Origin: Peteryoungia wuzhouensis
Lineage (GTDB): Bacteria; Pseudomonadota; Alphaproteobacteria; Rhizobiales; Rhizobiaceae
Length of the DNA stretch: 64,000 nt
Assembly (NCBI RefSeq): GCF_003205195.1
Contig: NZ_QJRY01000003.1
Span: 62,001-126,000 of the forward strand
Direction: 5' to 3'
The notes under the pieces are model-generated. The model did not search any database, was not told the origin of the DNA, and was given only the letters and a program-made list of their open reading frames with translations. Made by a program: the position numbers and the translations under genes. Shown piece by piece: positions 9,318 to 18,117 of this stretch. The stretch's first letter is position 1; the number at the start of each line of letters is the position of its first letter.

Positions 9318-9515
9318 ATGTCCACATTCACCTATGTCCTCGCCATCATCGTCATGGGGCTTGTCGCCCTCGTCCTCGTCAGAGGCCTCTTCAACATGAT
9401 GAAGGGCGGCGACGGCAACACCTCCAACAAGCTGATGCAAGCCCGCATCGTGCTGCAGGCGATCGCGATTGCGCTGATCATGCTGACGCTCTGGCTGACC
9501 GGCGGAGGACGCTGA
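9318..9515 (+). CDS. Twin-transmembrane-helix small protein (HIG1-like)
   Basis: A 65-residue protein with two hydrophobic helices (about residues 5-25 and 44-60) is separated by a basic/polar loop containing NKLMQARIVLQ. This matches the short alphaproteobacterial HIG1-domain proteins, whose mitochondrial relatives associate with respiratory complexes. Its stop is 4 bp before the adenosyltransferase start, and the pairing is common in Rhizobiales, so they are almost certainly co-transcribed. The functional link to cobalamin is not established. Confidence 0.8.
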   Translation: MSTFTYVLAIIVMGLVALVLVRGLFNMMKGGDGNTSNKLMQARIVLQAIAIALIMLTLWLTGGGR

Positions 9516-9519
9516 CCCC

Positions 9520-10098
9520 ATGGTCAAGCTCAACAAGATCTACACCCGCACCGGCGACGACGGCACCACGGCACTGGTCACCGGCCCGCGCCGCCTGAAG
9601 CACGACCTGCGCGTCGACGCCTATGGCACGATCGACGAGACCAATTCGGCAATCGGCATCGCCCGGTTGCACACGGCTGACATGCCGGAGCTGGACGCCA
9701 TGCTGTTGCGCATCCAGAACGACCTCTTCGACCTCGGCGCCGATCTGGCCGCCCCCGAAACCGGGGAAGTGCTGACCTATGAACCGCTGCGCGTGATCGA
9801 GGCCCAGGTCGACCGGATCGAGAAGGAGATCGATCAGCTGAATGCCGATCTCGATCCCTTGAAATCCTTCATCCTGCCCGGCGGCACGCCGGCCGCCGCC
9901 TATCTGCACCTCGCCCGCACCACGGCGCGGCGTGCCGAACGCATCATGGTCGAACTCTCCCGCTTCGACGGCGAGGAGGTGGGCGAGCCGGCGCTGAAAT
10001 ACGTGAACCGTCTCTCGGATTTTCTGTTTGTCGCGGCACGGCATGCGAATGATGGCGGGAAGGCGGATATCTTGTGGGTGCCGGGGAAGAATAGGTAG
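9520..10098 (+). CDS. Cob(I)yrinic acid a,c-diamide adenosyltransferase, PduO type
   Basis: The 192-residue enzyme transfers the adenosyl group of ATP to cob(I)alamin or its precursor. It shows the PduO-type ATP-binding N-terminus KIYTRTGDDGTT, the YGTIDETNS helix and the C-terminal RRAERIMV and LNRLSDFLFVAAR-like segment (YVNRLSDFLFVAAR). Together with CobS and CobT near 38-41 kb it supports cobalamin synthesis in this organism. Confidence 0.93.
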   Translation: MVKLNKIYTRTGDDGTTALVTGPRRLKHDLRVDAYGTIDETNSAIGIARLHTADMPELDAMLLRIQNDLFDLGADLAAPETGEVLTYEPLRVIEAQVDRIEKEIDQLNADLDPLKSFILPGGTPAAAYLHLARTTARRAERIMVELSRFDGEEVGEPALKYVNRLSDFLFVAARHANDGGKADILWVPGKNR

Positions 10099-10121
10099 GC
10101 GGCGACATATCTCACACTAGC

Positions 10122-10164
10122 GGGGGAGACTTCGGAGCGTTGGCCGAAGGCCAGAAATCGATCC
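10122..10164 (+). repeat. Mosaic repeat A, copy 1
   Basis: This 43-nt segment, containing TGGCCGAAGGCCAGAAATCG, recurs at 11553-11595 with three mismatches. Both copies are followed downstream by a related AAATCTGAA(G/A)TTTAG block and a palindromic A/T-rich tail, so the repeat unit is probably longer and internally variable. Confidence 0.85.
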
Positions 10165-10408
10165 AGTGAATCGATTTCAGCGAACGGAGGCCTGAGCGCG
10201 ACGCCGCGCGAAGGCTGTGAGAGGAATTGGCCCGATCAGGGCCAAACCTTAAGATTTCGCCAGAGGGGGGCGCGGTGAGGTTTCTGCCCGCGCAACTTTG
10301 CCCCTCTCTTGGAAAATCTGAAGTTTAGGCCGCTTGCGCTGGCCTAAGCCTTCGATTTTCCGTTCTCCCCCGCAAGGGGGGAGATGGCTCCGCGCTTGTG
10401 TCTCGGCT

Positions 10409-10452
10409 CCCTCATGCTGAGTTGCCCGCGTGAAGCGCGGGCCTCGAAGCAT
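10409..10452 (-). repeat. Palindromic repeat B, inverted copy
   Basis: The segment starting CCCTCATGCTGAG and continuing through GCCCGCGTGAAGCGCGGGC to CTCGAAG is the inverse of the two direct copies at 10473-10511 and 10531-10568. The inner part is itself a GC-rich hairpin, as in REP-like elements. Confidence 0.75.
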
Positions 10453-10472
10453 CCTGCACTGGTGGCCTGGTC

Positions 10473-10511
10473 CTTCGAGGCCGGGCGTTGCCCGGCACCT
10501 CAGCATGAGGG
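10473..10511 (+). repeat. Palindromic repeat B, direct copy 1
   Basis: CTTCGAGGCCGGGCGTTGCC is followed by CGGCACCTCAGCATGAGG. The ends match the next copy, while the hairpin in the middle (GCCGGGC/GCCCGGC) covaries, which is expected for a structure-conserved repeat. Confidence 0.75.
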
Positions 10512-10530
10512 GTGGCGGGGTGGCCTCGCC

Positions 10531-10568
10531 CTTCGAGGCCCGACTGTGTCGGGCACCTCAGGGTGAGG
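10531..10568 (+). repeat. Palindromic repeat B, direct copy 2
   Basis: It opens with CTTCGAGGCCCGACTGTGTC and continues with GGGCACCTCAGGGTGAGG. It keeps the outer consensus of copy 1 but has a different inner stem (GCCCGA/TCGGGC). Confidence 0.75.
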
Positions 10569-10770
10569 GGGAATGTATCAATGTCAAAAAACCCAAGCTT
10601 CGCCGCCGGTCGGGATCTCTCCCTCCGGGTGTGGGCATGCTTGTCTCGGACGAGGCGCCAGAAGCAACCTGTCTAAGTATTTTATGTGGCTCCTTCCGGC
10701 GCCTCGTTCGGCGTTTTTCCCGCTGCATGCGTCTCTCTGGCAAGGCGGCGACGGTCCTCGTCATCCTCGT

Positions 10771-10789
10771 CCTCGGGTTTAACCCGAGG
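10771..10789. repeat. Palindromic repeat C core
   Basis: CCTCGGGTTTAACCCGAGG is a 19-nt palindrome of the CCTCGGG-N-CCCGAGG type, also seen at 11375-11397 and 11490-11512. Confidence 0.8.
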
Positions 10790-11361
10790 ATGACCCGAGG
10801 ACCGAGGAATGACCGGGCGCGGGTCCGGCTGCGGCAGTCTCCCCCGAAGAGTGTTCTGCCAGAGCCTGGCCGGTGGCCCGGGAGGTTCCCGCCGGATGGT
10901 GCACCAATCCGACCGGGACCCTCGCCCGGGGGATGATCGTCTGGCCATTGGCGGCTTAGGCCACCATCCCCGCCGTTTGTTTCGCCCCGCTGTCTGGATG
11001 TTCGCGACAGCGCGGGCGCCTTGTCTGTGTGCCTCTGAGGCACGTCCTTCCGATCAGGGTATCCAGGTTTTGGGACGCATCCGACCCCATCACCCTCGTC
11101 AAGCCCTTCGTCCGGAGGGAGACCGTTGCAGTGGGCCGGGGTCTTGCACCTGCGACAGTGCTTAACCCCGGCGCCGGCCCCGCCTCGCCTGACATCGCAT
11201 CGTCAGGTGTATCCGAGGGCGGGACGGGGACAAGTCTACGAGCGGAAAAAGGGTGGGGGATGAAAAAATGTGTCGGGGTTTGATTTTGTTGGGAAATGTC
11301 TGAAAGTCATCCCCGTTTTTTGGGAAATGGCGCTGTCTGGCGTGACCGTCTGGCCTCGGAA

Positions 11362-11401
11362 GGCTTGTGTTTGGATCCTCGGGTCAAGCCCGAGGATGAC
11401 G
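11362..11401 (+). repeat. Palindromic repeat C, full element, copy 1
   Basis: This 40-nt element starts GGCTTGTGTTTGGATCC and contains a perfect CCTCGGG/CCCGAGG stem (11375-11397). It recurs in inverse orientation at 11486-11525 with about two mismatches, so the pair can form a long snap-back structure around 84 nt. Confidence 0.85.
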
Positions 11402-11485
11402 GATGGGGGGAGCGACGGGTATCCTCCGCTACCGCATCCATCGTAAAACGCCCGAGGAGAATACCCTCTTCGTCTCCAAGAAGGT

Positions 11486-11525
11486 CGTCATCCTCGGGCT
11501 TGACCCGAGGATTCAGACACAAGCC
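11486..11525 (-). repeat. Palindromic repeat C, full element, inverted copy
   Basis: It is the reverse complement of 11362-11401 apart from about two bases, and its core 11490-11512 is the exact reverse complement of 11375-11397. The sequence between the copies carries no recognisable gene. Confidence 0.85.
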
Positions 11526-11552
11526 AATCTCGGGCTCCATCTCCCCCTTGGT

Positions 11553-11595
11553 GGGGGAGACCTCCGAGCGGTGGCCGAAGGCCAGAAATCGATCC
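11553..11595 (+). repeat. Mosaic repeat A, copy 2
   Basis: Forty of 43 positions equal the copy at 10122-10164. The copies flank almost the whole gene-free stretch in direct orientation. Recombination between them would delete about 1.4 kb without touching a gene. Confidence 0.85.
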
Positions 11596-11758
11596 CCTCA
11601 CCAACAAAATCTGAAATTTAGCCCTAAGCGGGCCAAGCCCTCGATTTTGTAACCTCTCCCACAAAGGGGAGAGGCGAAAACCGCCGGTCGCCTGCTGCCC
11701 CCTGTCCCCGCACCCAATCCTGCGCTAACTTCTTCCGACCCAAACCCGACGAGGCGCG

Positions 11759-12640
11759 ATGTTCATTCCCCTGCATGACCGAAACGCGCTGAAGCATATC
11801 CGGCGGCAATATGTGACGCTGGGGCTGATTGCGGCCAATGTGATCTCTTATGCGCTGGCGAGTGTCGTGCCGGATGCGGCCTATGAACTGGGGGTCTATG
11901 GCCTCGGCTTCATTCCGGCGATCCTGCTGGGCGGCGCGACGCTCGATCCCTCGCTCACGCTGGTGCCGGAGGGGGCGACGTATATCACCTATGCCTTCCT
12001 GCATGGCAGCTGGCTGCATCTCGGCTCGAACATGCTGTTCCTCTGGGTTTTCGGCGACAATGTCGAGGACGCCATGGGGCATTTCAAGTTTCTGTTTTTC
12101 TATCTCGCCTGTGCGGCAGCCGGCGCCCTCGTCCATGGCCTGGTGGCGCCAACGAGCCAGGCACCGCTGATCGGGGCCTCCGGGGCGGTCTCCGGCGTGG
12201 TGGCCGCCTATGTCATGCTGCATCCCAAGGTCAGGGTCTGGGTTCTGGTGCTGATGCGCTTTCCCTTGCCGTTGCCGGCTTTCATTCCGCTCCTGTTCTG
12301 GATCGGCCAGCAATTCGTCATGCTTGTCATCGACGCAGACAGCAATGTGTCGTGGGGCGCCCATGTCGGCGGGATCCTGGCGGGTGCCTTGCTGGTGATC
12401 GTTTTGCGACGTCCAGGCGTGCCGCTGTTCGACCGCAGCATCGTCACCCCGAGGGCGGTCGAGCATAGGGCGCGGCCGGTCGATGGTTTCATGGCCGGCC
12501 CCTGGGGTCAGCGCCCCCTGCCGGCGCAGCCCGGCGCGGGCGGAACCCGCCCAGCCAACACGGCCGAAGCCGATGCGGAGGCGGGCGGGACGCTCTCTCC
12601 CGGAGTGGTTGGGCGCAGGGTTCCGCATTGGGGCCGATGA
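11759..12640 (+). CDS. Rhomboid family intramembrane serine protease
   Basis: The 293-residue protein has about six membrane segments. The catalytic serine lies in GASGAVSG (about residue 143) and the catalytic histidine in WGAHVGG (about residue 205). The first part carries HGSWLHLGSNMLFLWVFGD, the conserved HxxxN-type segment of rhomboids. The roughly 60-residue C-terminal tail is Ala/Gly/Pro-rich and probably cytoplasmic. Rhomboids cleave transmembrane helices, but the substrate is unknown. The ATG at 11759 is the first codon after the repeat stretch. Confidence 0.92.
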   Translation: MFIPLHDRNALKHIRRQYVTLGLIAANVISYALASVVPDAAYELGVYGLGFIPAILLGGATLDPSLTLVPEGATYITYAFLHGSWLHLGSNMLFLWVFGDNVEDAMGHFKFLFFYLACAAAGALVHGLVAPTSQAPLIGASGAVSGVVAAYVMLHPKVRVWVLVLMRFPLPLPAFIPLLFWIGQQFVMLVIDADSNVSWGAHVGGILAGALLVIVLRRPGVPLFDRSIVTPRAVEHRARPVDGFMAGPWGQRPLPAQPGAGGTRPANTAEADAEAGGTLSPGVVGRRVPHWGR

Positions 12641-12661
12641 CCTTCCGTCGCGGATGCGCTT

Positions 12662-12679
12662 GTTGACGTGAACGTCAAC
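12662..12679. promoter_or_regulatory. Perfect dyad upstream of etfB, MerR/LiuR-like operator candidate
   Basis: GTTGACGT-GA-ACGTCAAC is an 18-bp inverted repeat with 8-bp arms and a 2-bp centre, followed at once by another CGTCAA half. It lies 144 bp before the etfB start. The close-spaced ACGT dyad resembles operators of MerR-family regulators of acyl-CoA catabolism. The assignment is inference. Confidence 0.45.
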
Positions 12680-12822
12680 GTCAATTATTCCTGTTGCAAG
12701 AGCGAAGCATTCGGGTTCAAGCGTTGTGTTTGGACGAAAAATGCGTATCGATGTCGCCAATCGACAAACGGCGGAGCGCGCTTGAGCGCATTTTCCGGCG
12801 GAAGATTTGAAGGAAGGAACCC

Positions 12823-13572
12823 ATGAAGATACTCGTCCCAGTCAAGCGGGTTGTGGATTACAACGTCAAGATCCGCGTCAAGCCAGATGGTTCCGGCGTC
12901 GAACTCGCCAACGTCAAGATGTCCATGAACCCCTTCGACGAGATCTCCGTCGAAGAAGCCCTGCGCCTGAAAGAGGCCGGCAAGGCGGAGGAAGTGGTCG
13001 TCGTGTCGATCGGCCCGGCCAAGGCCGAGGAAACCATCCGCACCGCACTCGCCATGGGCGCCGACCGCGGCATCCTGATCGAAACCGACGAGACGGTTGA
13101 GCCGCTCGCCGTTGCCAAGCTTCTGAAGGGCTTGGTGGAAGCCGAGGCTCCGGGCCTCGTCATCGTCGGCAAGCAGGCGATCGACGACGATTCGAACCAG
13201 ACCGGCCAGATGCTGGCAGCCCTGATGGGCTGGGGTCAGGCAACCTTTGCCTCCAAGCTGGACCTCGGCGCCGACAAGGCGACCGTGACCCGCGAAGTCG
13301 ACGGCGGTCTGCAGACGATCGAGGTCAAGCTGCCGGCCATCGTCACCACCGACCTGCGCCTGAACGAGCCGCGTTATGCCTCGCTGCCGAACATCATGAA
13401 GGCCAAGAAGAAGCCGCTCGACAAGAAGACGCCGGCTGATTTCGGCGTCGATGTTGCCCCGCGCCTCAAGGTGCTGAAGACCGAGGAGCCGGGCGGCCGC
13501 AAGGCCGGCATCAAGGTGAAGAGCGTCGCCGAACTGGTCGACAAGCTCAAGAACGAAGCCGGCGTATTGTAA
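12823..13572 (+). CDS. etfB: Electron transfer flavoprotein subunit beta
   Basis: The 249-residue protein is full length for EtfB. It begins [17 protein letters not shown], has [16 protein letters not shown] and the family signature [18 protein letters not shown] in the AMP-binding region, and ends with a C-terminal helix. With EtfA it accepts electrons from acyl-CoA and other dehydrogenases and passes them to ETF:ubiquinone oxidoreductase. An AGGAAGGAA ribosome-binding site precedes ATG 12823. The etfA gene follows after 148 bp, and an acyl-CoA-metabolism gene lies just beyond. Confidence 0.95.
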   Translation: MKILVPVKRVVDYNVKIRVKPDGSGVELANVKMSMNPFDEISVEEALRLKEAGKAEEVVVVSIGPAKAEETIRTALAMGADRGILIETDETVEPLAVAKLLKGLVEAEAPGLVIVGKQAIDDDSNQTGQMLAALMGWGQATFASKLDLGADKATVTREVDGGLQTIEVKLPAIVTTDLRLNEPRYASLPNIMKAKKKPLDKKTPADFGVDVAPRLKVLKTEEPGGRKAGIKVKSVAELVDKLKNEAGVL

Positions 13573-13573
13573 T

Positions 13574-13693
13574 GAAATCCGTGAGGCCCGCCTGCAAAGG
13601 GCGGGTCGCTGCGCTTCCGGTGCTCACGTACGAGACGTACGCTTCGCGCCGGTTCTCGCACCCCACGCTTTTCGGCTGGGCCTGACGGATTTC
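13574..13693. repeat. Inverted-repeat element between etfB and etfA
   Basis: The 16-nt arms at 13574-13589 (GAAATCCGTGAGGCCC) and 13678-13693 match as reverse complements at 15 of 16 positions. Inside are a CCCGCC/GGCGGG hairpin and a CGTACGAGACGTACG motif. The layout looks like a mobile intergenic mosaic element that inserted between two co-transcribed genes and is read through. Confidence 0.7.
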
Positions 13694-13720
13694 CACGGAA
13701 ACCTATTCGAGGATTGAACC

Positions 13721-14650
13721 ATGGCTATTCTTCTTCTCGCAGAACACGACAACGCGACCGTCTCCGAACAGACCGCGAAGACCCTGACCGCCGCGACCAA
13801 GATCGGCGGCGATGTGGCAGTGCTGGTGGCCGGCTCCGGCGCCAAGGCGGCCGCAGACGCAGCTGCCAAGCTCGCAGGCGTCTCCAAGGTGCTGCTCGCC
13901 GACGACGCGTCGCTCGGCAACAACTTGGCAGAACCGCTGGCAGCGCTGATCGTCTCGCTGGCCGGTTCCTACGACACGATCATTGCCCCGGCGACCTCGG
14001 TCGGCAAGAACGTCATGCCGCGCGTGGCGGCTCTGCTCGACGTGATGCAGGTTTCGGAAATCATCGAGGTCGTCTCCGCCGACACCTTCAAGCGTCCGAT
14101 CTATGCCGGCAATGCCATCCAGACGGTGCAGTCGACCGATGCCAAAAAGGTCATCACGGTCCGTACCGCCTCCTTTGCCGCTGCTGGCGAAGGTGGCTCG
14201 GCTGCCGTCGAGAGCGTCTCGGCCGCTGCCAACCCCGGCGTTTCCAGCCACGTCTCCGACGCGCTGTCGTCGTCCGACCGCCCGGAACTGGCCTCGGCCA
14301 AGATCATCATCTCCGGCGGCCGCGCGCTCGGCTCCTCGGAAAAGTTCAAGGAAGTGATCCTGCCCGTCGCCGACAAGCTGGGTGCTGCCGTTGGCGCCTC
14401 GCGCGCGGCAGTTGACGCCGGCTACGCCCCGAACGACTGGCAGGTCGGCCAGACCGGCAAGGTGGTTGCCCCGCAGCTCTACATCGCCTGCGGCATCTCG
14501 GGCGCGATCCAGCATCTGGCCGGCATGAAGGATTCGAAGGTCATCGTCGCGATCAACAAGGACGAGGAAGCCCCGATCTTCCAGGTCGCCGATTACGGCC
14601 TCGTGGCCGACATCTTCGAAGCCCTGCCGGAGCTCGAGAAGGCGCTCTGA
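13721..14650 (+). CDS. etfA: Electron transfer flavoprotein subunit alpha
   Basis: The 309-residue EtfA has an N-terminal Rossmann-like half and the C-terminal FAD-binding domain. The latter carries the signature running from [16 protein letters not shown] through [19 protein letters not shown]. These residues hold the FAD used for electron transfer to the membrane quinone pool. It forms a heterodimer with the EtfB product encoded just upstream. The terminator after the gene closes the etfBA unit. Confidence 0.95.
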   Translation: MAILLLAEHDNATVSEQTAKTLTAATKIGGDVAVLVAGSGAKAAADAAAKLAGVSKVLLADDASLGNNLAEPLAALIVSLAGSYDTIIAPATSVGKNVMPRVAALLDVMQVSEIIEVVSADTFKRPIYAGNAIQTVQSTDAKKVITVRTASFAAAGEGGSAAVESVSAAANPGVSSHVSDALSSSDRPELASAKIIISGGRALGSSEKFKEVILPVADKLGAAVGASRAAVDAGYAPNDWQVGQTGKVVAPQLYIACGISGAIQHLAGMKDSKVIVAINKDEEAPIFQVADYGLVADIFEALPELEKAL

Positions 14651-14708
14651 GCGCCATCTCGCAGCTGCGAAAGGACTGGTCAAAGACTGGTTTGCGGTCT
14701 ATCAATCA

Positions 14709-14742
14709 GCCGGGTCCGCGATAAGCGGGCCCGGCATTTTCT
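14709..14742 (+). terminator. Rho-independent terminator after etfA
   Basis: An 11-bp stem (14709-14719 with 14725-14735, one G-U pair) and a 5-nt loop are followed by ATTTTCTT. It separates etfBA from the hydroxyacyl-CoA dehydrogenase gene. Confidence 0.85.
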
Positions 14743-14776
14743 TGGGTGAAGACTGGAACGGGTGAGGAGCGAGACG

Positions 14777-15658
14777 ATGACGGACAAGATCAGCAATGTG
14801 GGTGTTGTGGGTGCCGGCCAGATGGGCTGCGGCATCGCACAGGTCTCCGCCGCTGCCGGCTACAAGGTCACCATCTATGATCTGTCCAAGGAGCGTATCG
14901 AAGCGGGGCTGGCCACGATCAACGGCAATCTCGCCCGCCAGGTGACCAACGGCAAGATCACAGACGAACAGCGCAAGGAGGCGCTGGCGCTGATTTCAGG
15001 CTCCGCAGATGTCAACGACCTGGCGCCCGCCGATCTCGTCATCGAGGCCGCGACCGAGGACGAAAGCGTCAAGCGCAAGATTTTCGCCACCGTCTGCCCC
15101 GTCCTGAAGCCCGAGGCCTTGATTGCGACGAACACCTCGTCGCTGTCCATCACCCGCCTGGCGTCTGCCACCGACCGGCCGGAACGCTTCATGGGCATCC
15201 ATTTCATGAACCCGGTGCCGGTGATGAAGCTGGTCGAGCTGGTGCGCGGCATCGCGACCGACGAGACCACCTTCAAGACGGCAAAAACCTTCGTCTCCTC
15301 GCTCGACAAGACGATCACGGTCGCCGAAGACTTCCCCGCCTTCATCGTCAACCGCATCCTGCTGCCGATGATCAACGAGGCGATCTACACGCTTTATGAG
15401 GGCGTGGGCTCCGTCGAGGCGATCGATACGGCGATGAAGCTCGGCGCAAACCACCCGATGGGTCCGCTGCAGCTTGCCGACTTCATCGGCCTCGATACCT
15501 GTCTCTCGATCATGCAGGTGCTGCATGACGGACTGGCGGACTCGAAGTACCGCCCCTGCCCGCTGCTGGTCAAATATGTCGAGGCCGGCTGGCTGGGTCG
15601 CAAGTCCGGCCGCGGCTTCTACGACTATCGCGGCGAAGTGCCGGTGCCGACGCGATAG
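14777..15658 (+). CDS. 3-hydroxybutyryl-CoA dehydrogenase
   Basis: This 293-residue enzyme oxidises or forms 3-hydroxyacyl-CoA with NAD(P). The dinucleotide fold shows GAGQMGCGIA at about residue 10. The catalytic histidine is in GIHFMNPVPVMKLVE, and TNTSSLSIT and the DFPAFIVNRIL segment bind substrate. The length and the C-terminal GRKSGRGFYDY fit the stand-alone short-chain enzyme rather than a FadB fusion. ATG 14777 was preferred over an upstream GTG because a GAGGAGCGAG ribosome-binding site lies just before it. The placement after etfBA suggests butyrate or polyhydroxybutyrate metabolism. Confidence 0.92.
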   Translation: MTDKISNVGVVGAGQMGCGIAQVSAAAGYKVTIYDLSKERIEAGLATINGNLARQVTNGKITDEQRKEALALISGSADVNDLAPADLVIEAATEDESVKRKIFATVCPVLKPEALIATNTSSLSITRLASATDRPERFMGIHFMNPVPVMKLVELVRGIATDETTFKTAKTFVSSLDKTITVAEDFPAFIVNRILLPMINEAIYTLYEGVGSVEAIDTAMKLGANHPMGPLQLADFIGLDTCLSIMQVLHDGLADSKYRPCPLLVKYVEAGWLGRKSGRGFYDYRGEVPVPTR

Positions 15659-15751
15659 GGCGGATGACTTGATCGAAAGGGCGTTGACGATTATATTGAA
15701 GGAGTGAGAGGCGAGCTTTCGCCCGCCCCTCTGGTTTATCTTACGAATAAT

Positions 15752-15788
15752 ACCCGCACGCTAGCCTGCCAGCCCGTGCGGGTTTTTC
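15752..15788 (+). terminator. Rho-independent terminator after the hydroxyacyl-CoA dehydrogenase gene
   Basis: A perfect 9-bp stem, ACCCGCACG (15752-15760) with CGTGCGGGT (15775-15783), is followed by TTTTT. The remaining 180 bp up to tlpA show nothing I can assign. Confidence 0.9.
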
Positions 15789-15968
15789 GTATCATAAACG
15801 TGATGCTCAATGGTTTTCGCCACATCGCTCACACTCCGGTTATGTGGCGAGGCCTTCGCCCTGGTCGGAGTAGCCTATCTTCTCCGATGCGCCTGGCAAA
15901 ACGCGTCTGCTTTCACCGCACAACCGGAGAGAGAATATCGCAACCTGAGCTGTCGTCTAGAGGCGCGC

Positions 15969-16631
15969 TCAGACTCCCCGCGCCGCCGTGACCAGCGCAC
16001 GGGCATCCGGGCCATCCCAGGCAGCCGGGCCGTTCATGTGGCCGAGCAGGCAGCCCTTGTCATTGACGAGCAGGGTGACCGGCAGGCCGAAGGCGAGGCC
16101 CTGTTTTTTCAGGGTGTTGAACACGCCCATCGAGGCATCGCGGTAGAGGCCGAGCGCATCGACGCCGGTCTCGCTGAGGAAGGCTTTCGGCTTTTCCGCG
16201 TCGCCGGTGTCGATGTTGATGGCGACGACCTGGAAGCGGTCGCTGCCGAGCGCCTTCTGCAGGCCGTTGAGGGCCGGCATTTCTTCGCGGCACGGTACAC
16301 ACCAGGTGGCCCAGAGGTTGATCAGCGTGGTCTTGCCGGCGAAGTCGGCGGTGCTCATCGCCTTGCCGGATGCGTCGGTGAAGGTGAGACCTTCGACCGC
16401 CTGGGGTGCATCGATCGGCACCATGGCGGCGACATCGCCCTTGAAGAAGGGTTCGAGCGCCCGCGCCTGGCCGAGCGAACCGGCGCAGGGCGTGGCATTC
16501 TGGGCCGTCTCGGCATTGCCAGACGTGGTCTCTCTCACGTATACCGCAGCCGCGCCGGCGACGATGCCGGCAACCGCCGCAATCGCAACCAGCTTGGTAG
16601 GGAAGAGACCGATACGTCTTTTTTCTGTCAT
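15969..16631 (-). CDS. tlpA: TlpA-family thiol:disulfide interchange protein
   Basis: The 220-residue protein has a single N-terminal membrane anchor (about residues 10-30) and a periplasmic thioredoxin domain with the active site [13 protein letters not shown]. TlpA-type proteins reduce cysteine pairs, for instance of cytochrome oxidase assembly factors. Two further cysteines outside the active site (TPCAGS and KGCLLG) match the extra disulfide known from rhizobial TlpA. ATG 16631 is taken because a GGAGA ribosome-binding site stands 6 nt before it. The divergent argH start is only 24 bp away, so the two promoters must overlap coding sequence. Confidence 0.88.
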   Translation of the reverse strand: MTEKRRIGLFPTKLVAIAAVAGIVAGAAAVYVRETTSGNAETAQNATPCAGSLGQARALEPFFKGDVAAMVPIDAPQAVEGLTFTDASGKAMSTADFAGKTTLINLWATWCVPCREEMPALNGLQKALGSDRFQVVAINIDTGDAEKPKAFLSETGVDALGLYRDASMGVFNTLKKQGLAFGLPVTLLVNDKGCLLGHMNGPAAWDGPDARALVTAARGV

Positions 16632-16655
16632 GTCATTCTCCAGGACGGGCACTTC

Positions 16656-18059
16656 ATGGCCGAGGACATCAAGGACACCAAATCCTCCAACCAGATGTGG
16701 GGCGGTCGCTTCGCCTCCGGGCCGTCGGCGATCATGGAGGAGATAAATGCCTCCATCGGTTTCGACAAGAAGCTTTACGCCCAGGATATCCGCGGCTCAA
16801 AGGCGCATGCGACCATGCTGGCGCACCAAGGCATCATCTCGGCCGAAGATAAAGACAAGATCCTTCACGGTCTGGACACGATCCTGTCAGAGATCGAGGC
16901 CGGCCAGTTCGTCTTCTCGCGCAAGCTCGAAGACATTCACATGAACATTGAGGCGCGCCTTGCCGAAATGATCGGCCCGGCCGCCGGCCGCCTGCACACC
17001 GCCCGCTCGCGCAATGACCAGGTGGCGCTCGATTTCCGCCTCTGGGTGAAGGAAGAACTGCAGAAGACGGAAGCGGCTTTGTCAGGCCTGATTGCCGCCT
17101 TCCTCAACCGTGCGGAAGAACATGCCGACACCGTGATGCCCGGCTTTACCCATCTCCAGACAGCCCAGCCGGTGACTTTCGGGCATCACTGCATGGCCTA
17201 TGTCGAGATGTTCGGCCGTGACCGTCAGCGTGTGCGCCATGCCATCGAGCATCTGGACGAAAGTCCGATCGGCGCGGCGGCGCTCGCCGGCACCGGCTAT
17301 CCGATCGACCGCCACATGACGGCCAACGCACTCGGCTTCCGCGAGCCGACCCGCAACTCGATCGACACTGTGTCGGACCGCGACTTCGCGCTGGAATTCC
17401 TCTCGATCGCCTCGATCGCTGCCACCCACCTGTCGCGGCTGGCGGAAGAGATTGTCATCTGGTCGACGCCGCAATTCGGCTTCATCCGCCTGTCGGATGC
17501 CTTCTCCACCGGCTCCTCGATCATGCCGCAGAAGAAGAACCCGGATGCGGCCGAATTGGTGCGCGCCAAGACCGGCCGGATCAACGGCTCGCTGATTGCG
17601 CTGCTGACTGTCATGAAGGGTCTGCCGCTCGCCTATTCCAAGGACATGCAGGAAGACAAGGAACAAGTCTTCGACGCCGCCGAAAGCCTGGAACTGGCAA
17701 TTGCCGCCATGACCGGCATGGTCACCGACATGACCATCCGCACCGACCGCATGAAGGCGGCTGCCGGCTCGGGTTACTCGACCGCGACCGATCTCGCCGA
17801 CTGGCTGGTGCGCGAAGCGGGCCTTCCCTTCCGCGACGCCCATCATGCGACGGGCCATGCCGTGGCACTGGCGGAAAAGAAGGGCTGCGATCTGGCCGAA
17901 CTGTCGCTGGAAGAGCTGCAGGGCATCAATGCGGCGATCACGGCCGATGTCTTCAACGTTCTGACGGTGGAGGCCTCTGTTGCCAGCCGCAAGAGCTTTG
18001 GCGGCACGGCGCCCTCGGAAGTGAGGAAGCAGATCGCCTGGTGGCGGGCACGCAACTGA
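16656..18059 (+). CDS. argH: Argininosuccinate lyase
   Basis: The 467-residue enzyme cleaves argininosuccinate to arginine and fumarate in the last step of arginine synthesis. It belongs to the fumarase/aspartase superfamily. The signature [12 protein letters not shown] is near residue 288, and [16 protein letters not shown] and the [13 protein letters not shown] catalytic histidine segment are intact. The open frame continues far upstream, but the ATG at 16656 matches the usual start (MWGGRF follows at residue 14) and avoids overlap with tlpA. Confidence 0.96.
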   Translation: MAEDIKDTKSSNQMWGGRFASGPSAIMEEINASIGFDKKLYAQDIRGSKAHATMLAHQGIISAEDKDKILHGLDTILSEIEAGQFVFSRKLEDIHMNIEARLAEMIGPAAGRLHTARSRNDQVALDFRLWVKEELQKTEAALSGLIAAFLNRAEEHADTVMPGFTHLQTAQPVTFGHHCMAYVEMFGRDRQRVRHAIEHLDESPIGAAALAGTGYPIDRHMTANALGFREPTRNSIDTVSDRDFALEFLSIASIAATHLSRLAEEIVIWSTPQFGFIRLSDAFSTGSSIMPQKKNPDAAELVRAKTGRINGSLIALLTVMKGLPLAYSKDMQEDKEQVFDAAESLELAIAAMTGMVTDMTIRTDRMKAAAGSGYSTATDLADWLVREAGLPFRDAHHATGHAVALAEKKGCDLAELSLEELQGINAAITADVFNVLTVEASVASRKSFGGTAPSEVRKQIAWWRARN

Positions 18060-18117
18060 TCGGGACAATCGATCAAGACAACCGATCACTGGCACTTGCA
18101 GGACACATCACGAGATC

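Larger units (their letters stand above)
10099..11758 (+). other. 1.66-kb gene-free stretch built of dispersed palindromic repeats
   Basis: I find no credible gene here: the open frames have no ribosome-binding site, no recognisable domain and atypical proline/arginine-rich composition. Instead the stretch holds two copies of a 43-nt motif, several related C-rich/G-rich hairpins and an inverted pair of 40-nt elements centred on CCTCGGG...CCCGAGG. This is like the intergenic mosaic elements described for Rhizobium genomes. Confidence 0.75.

Noticed and set aside
10249..11652. Several ORFs of 60-170 codons in the gene-free stretch
   Set aside because: They follow the palindromic repeats, have no ribosome-binding sites and no domain, and overlap each other on both strands.
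15810..16655. Upstream extension of the argH reading frame
   Set aside because: The frame runs antisense through tlpA and has no homologous N-terminus; argH begins normally at 16656.
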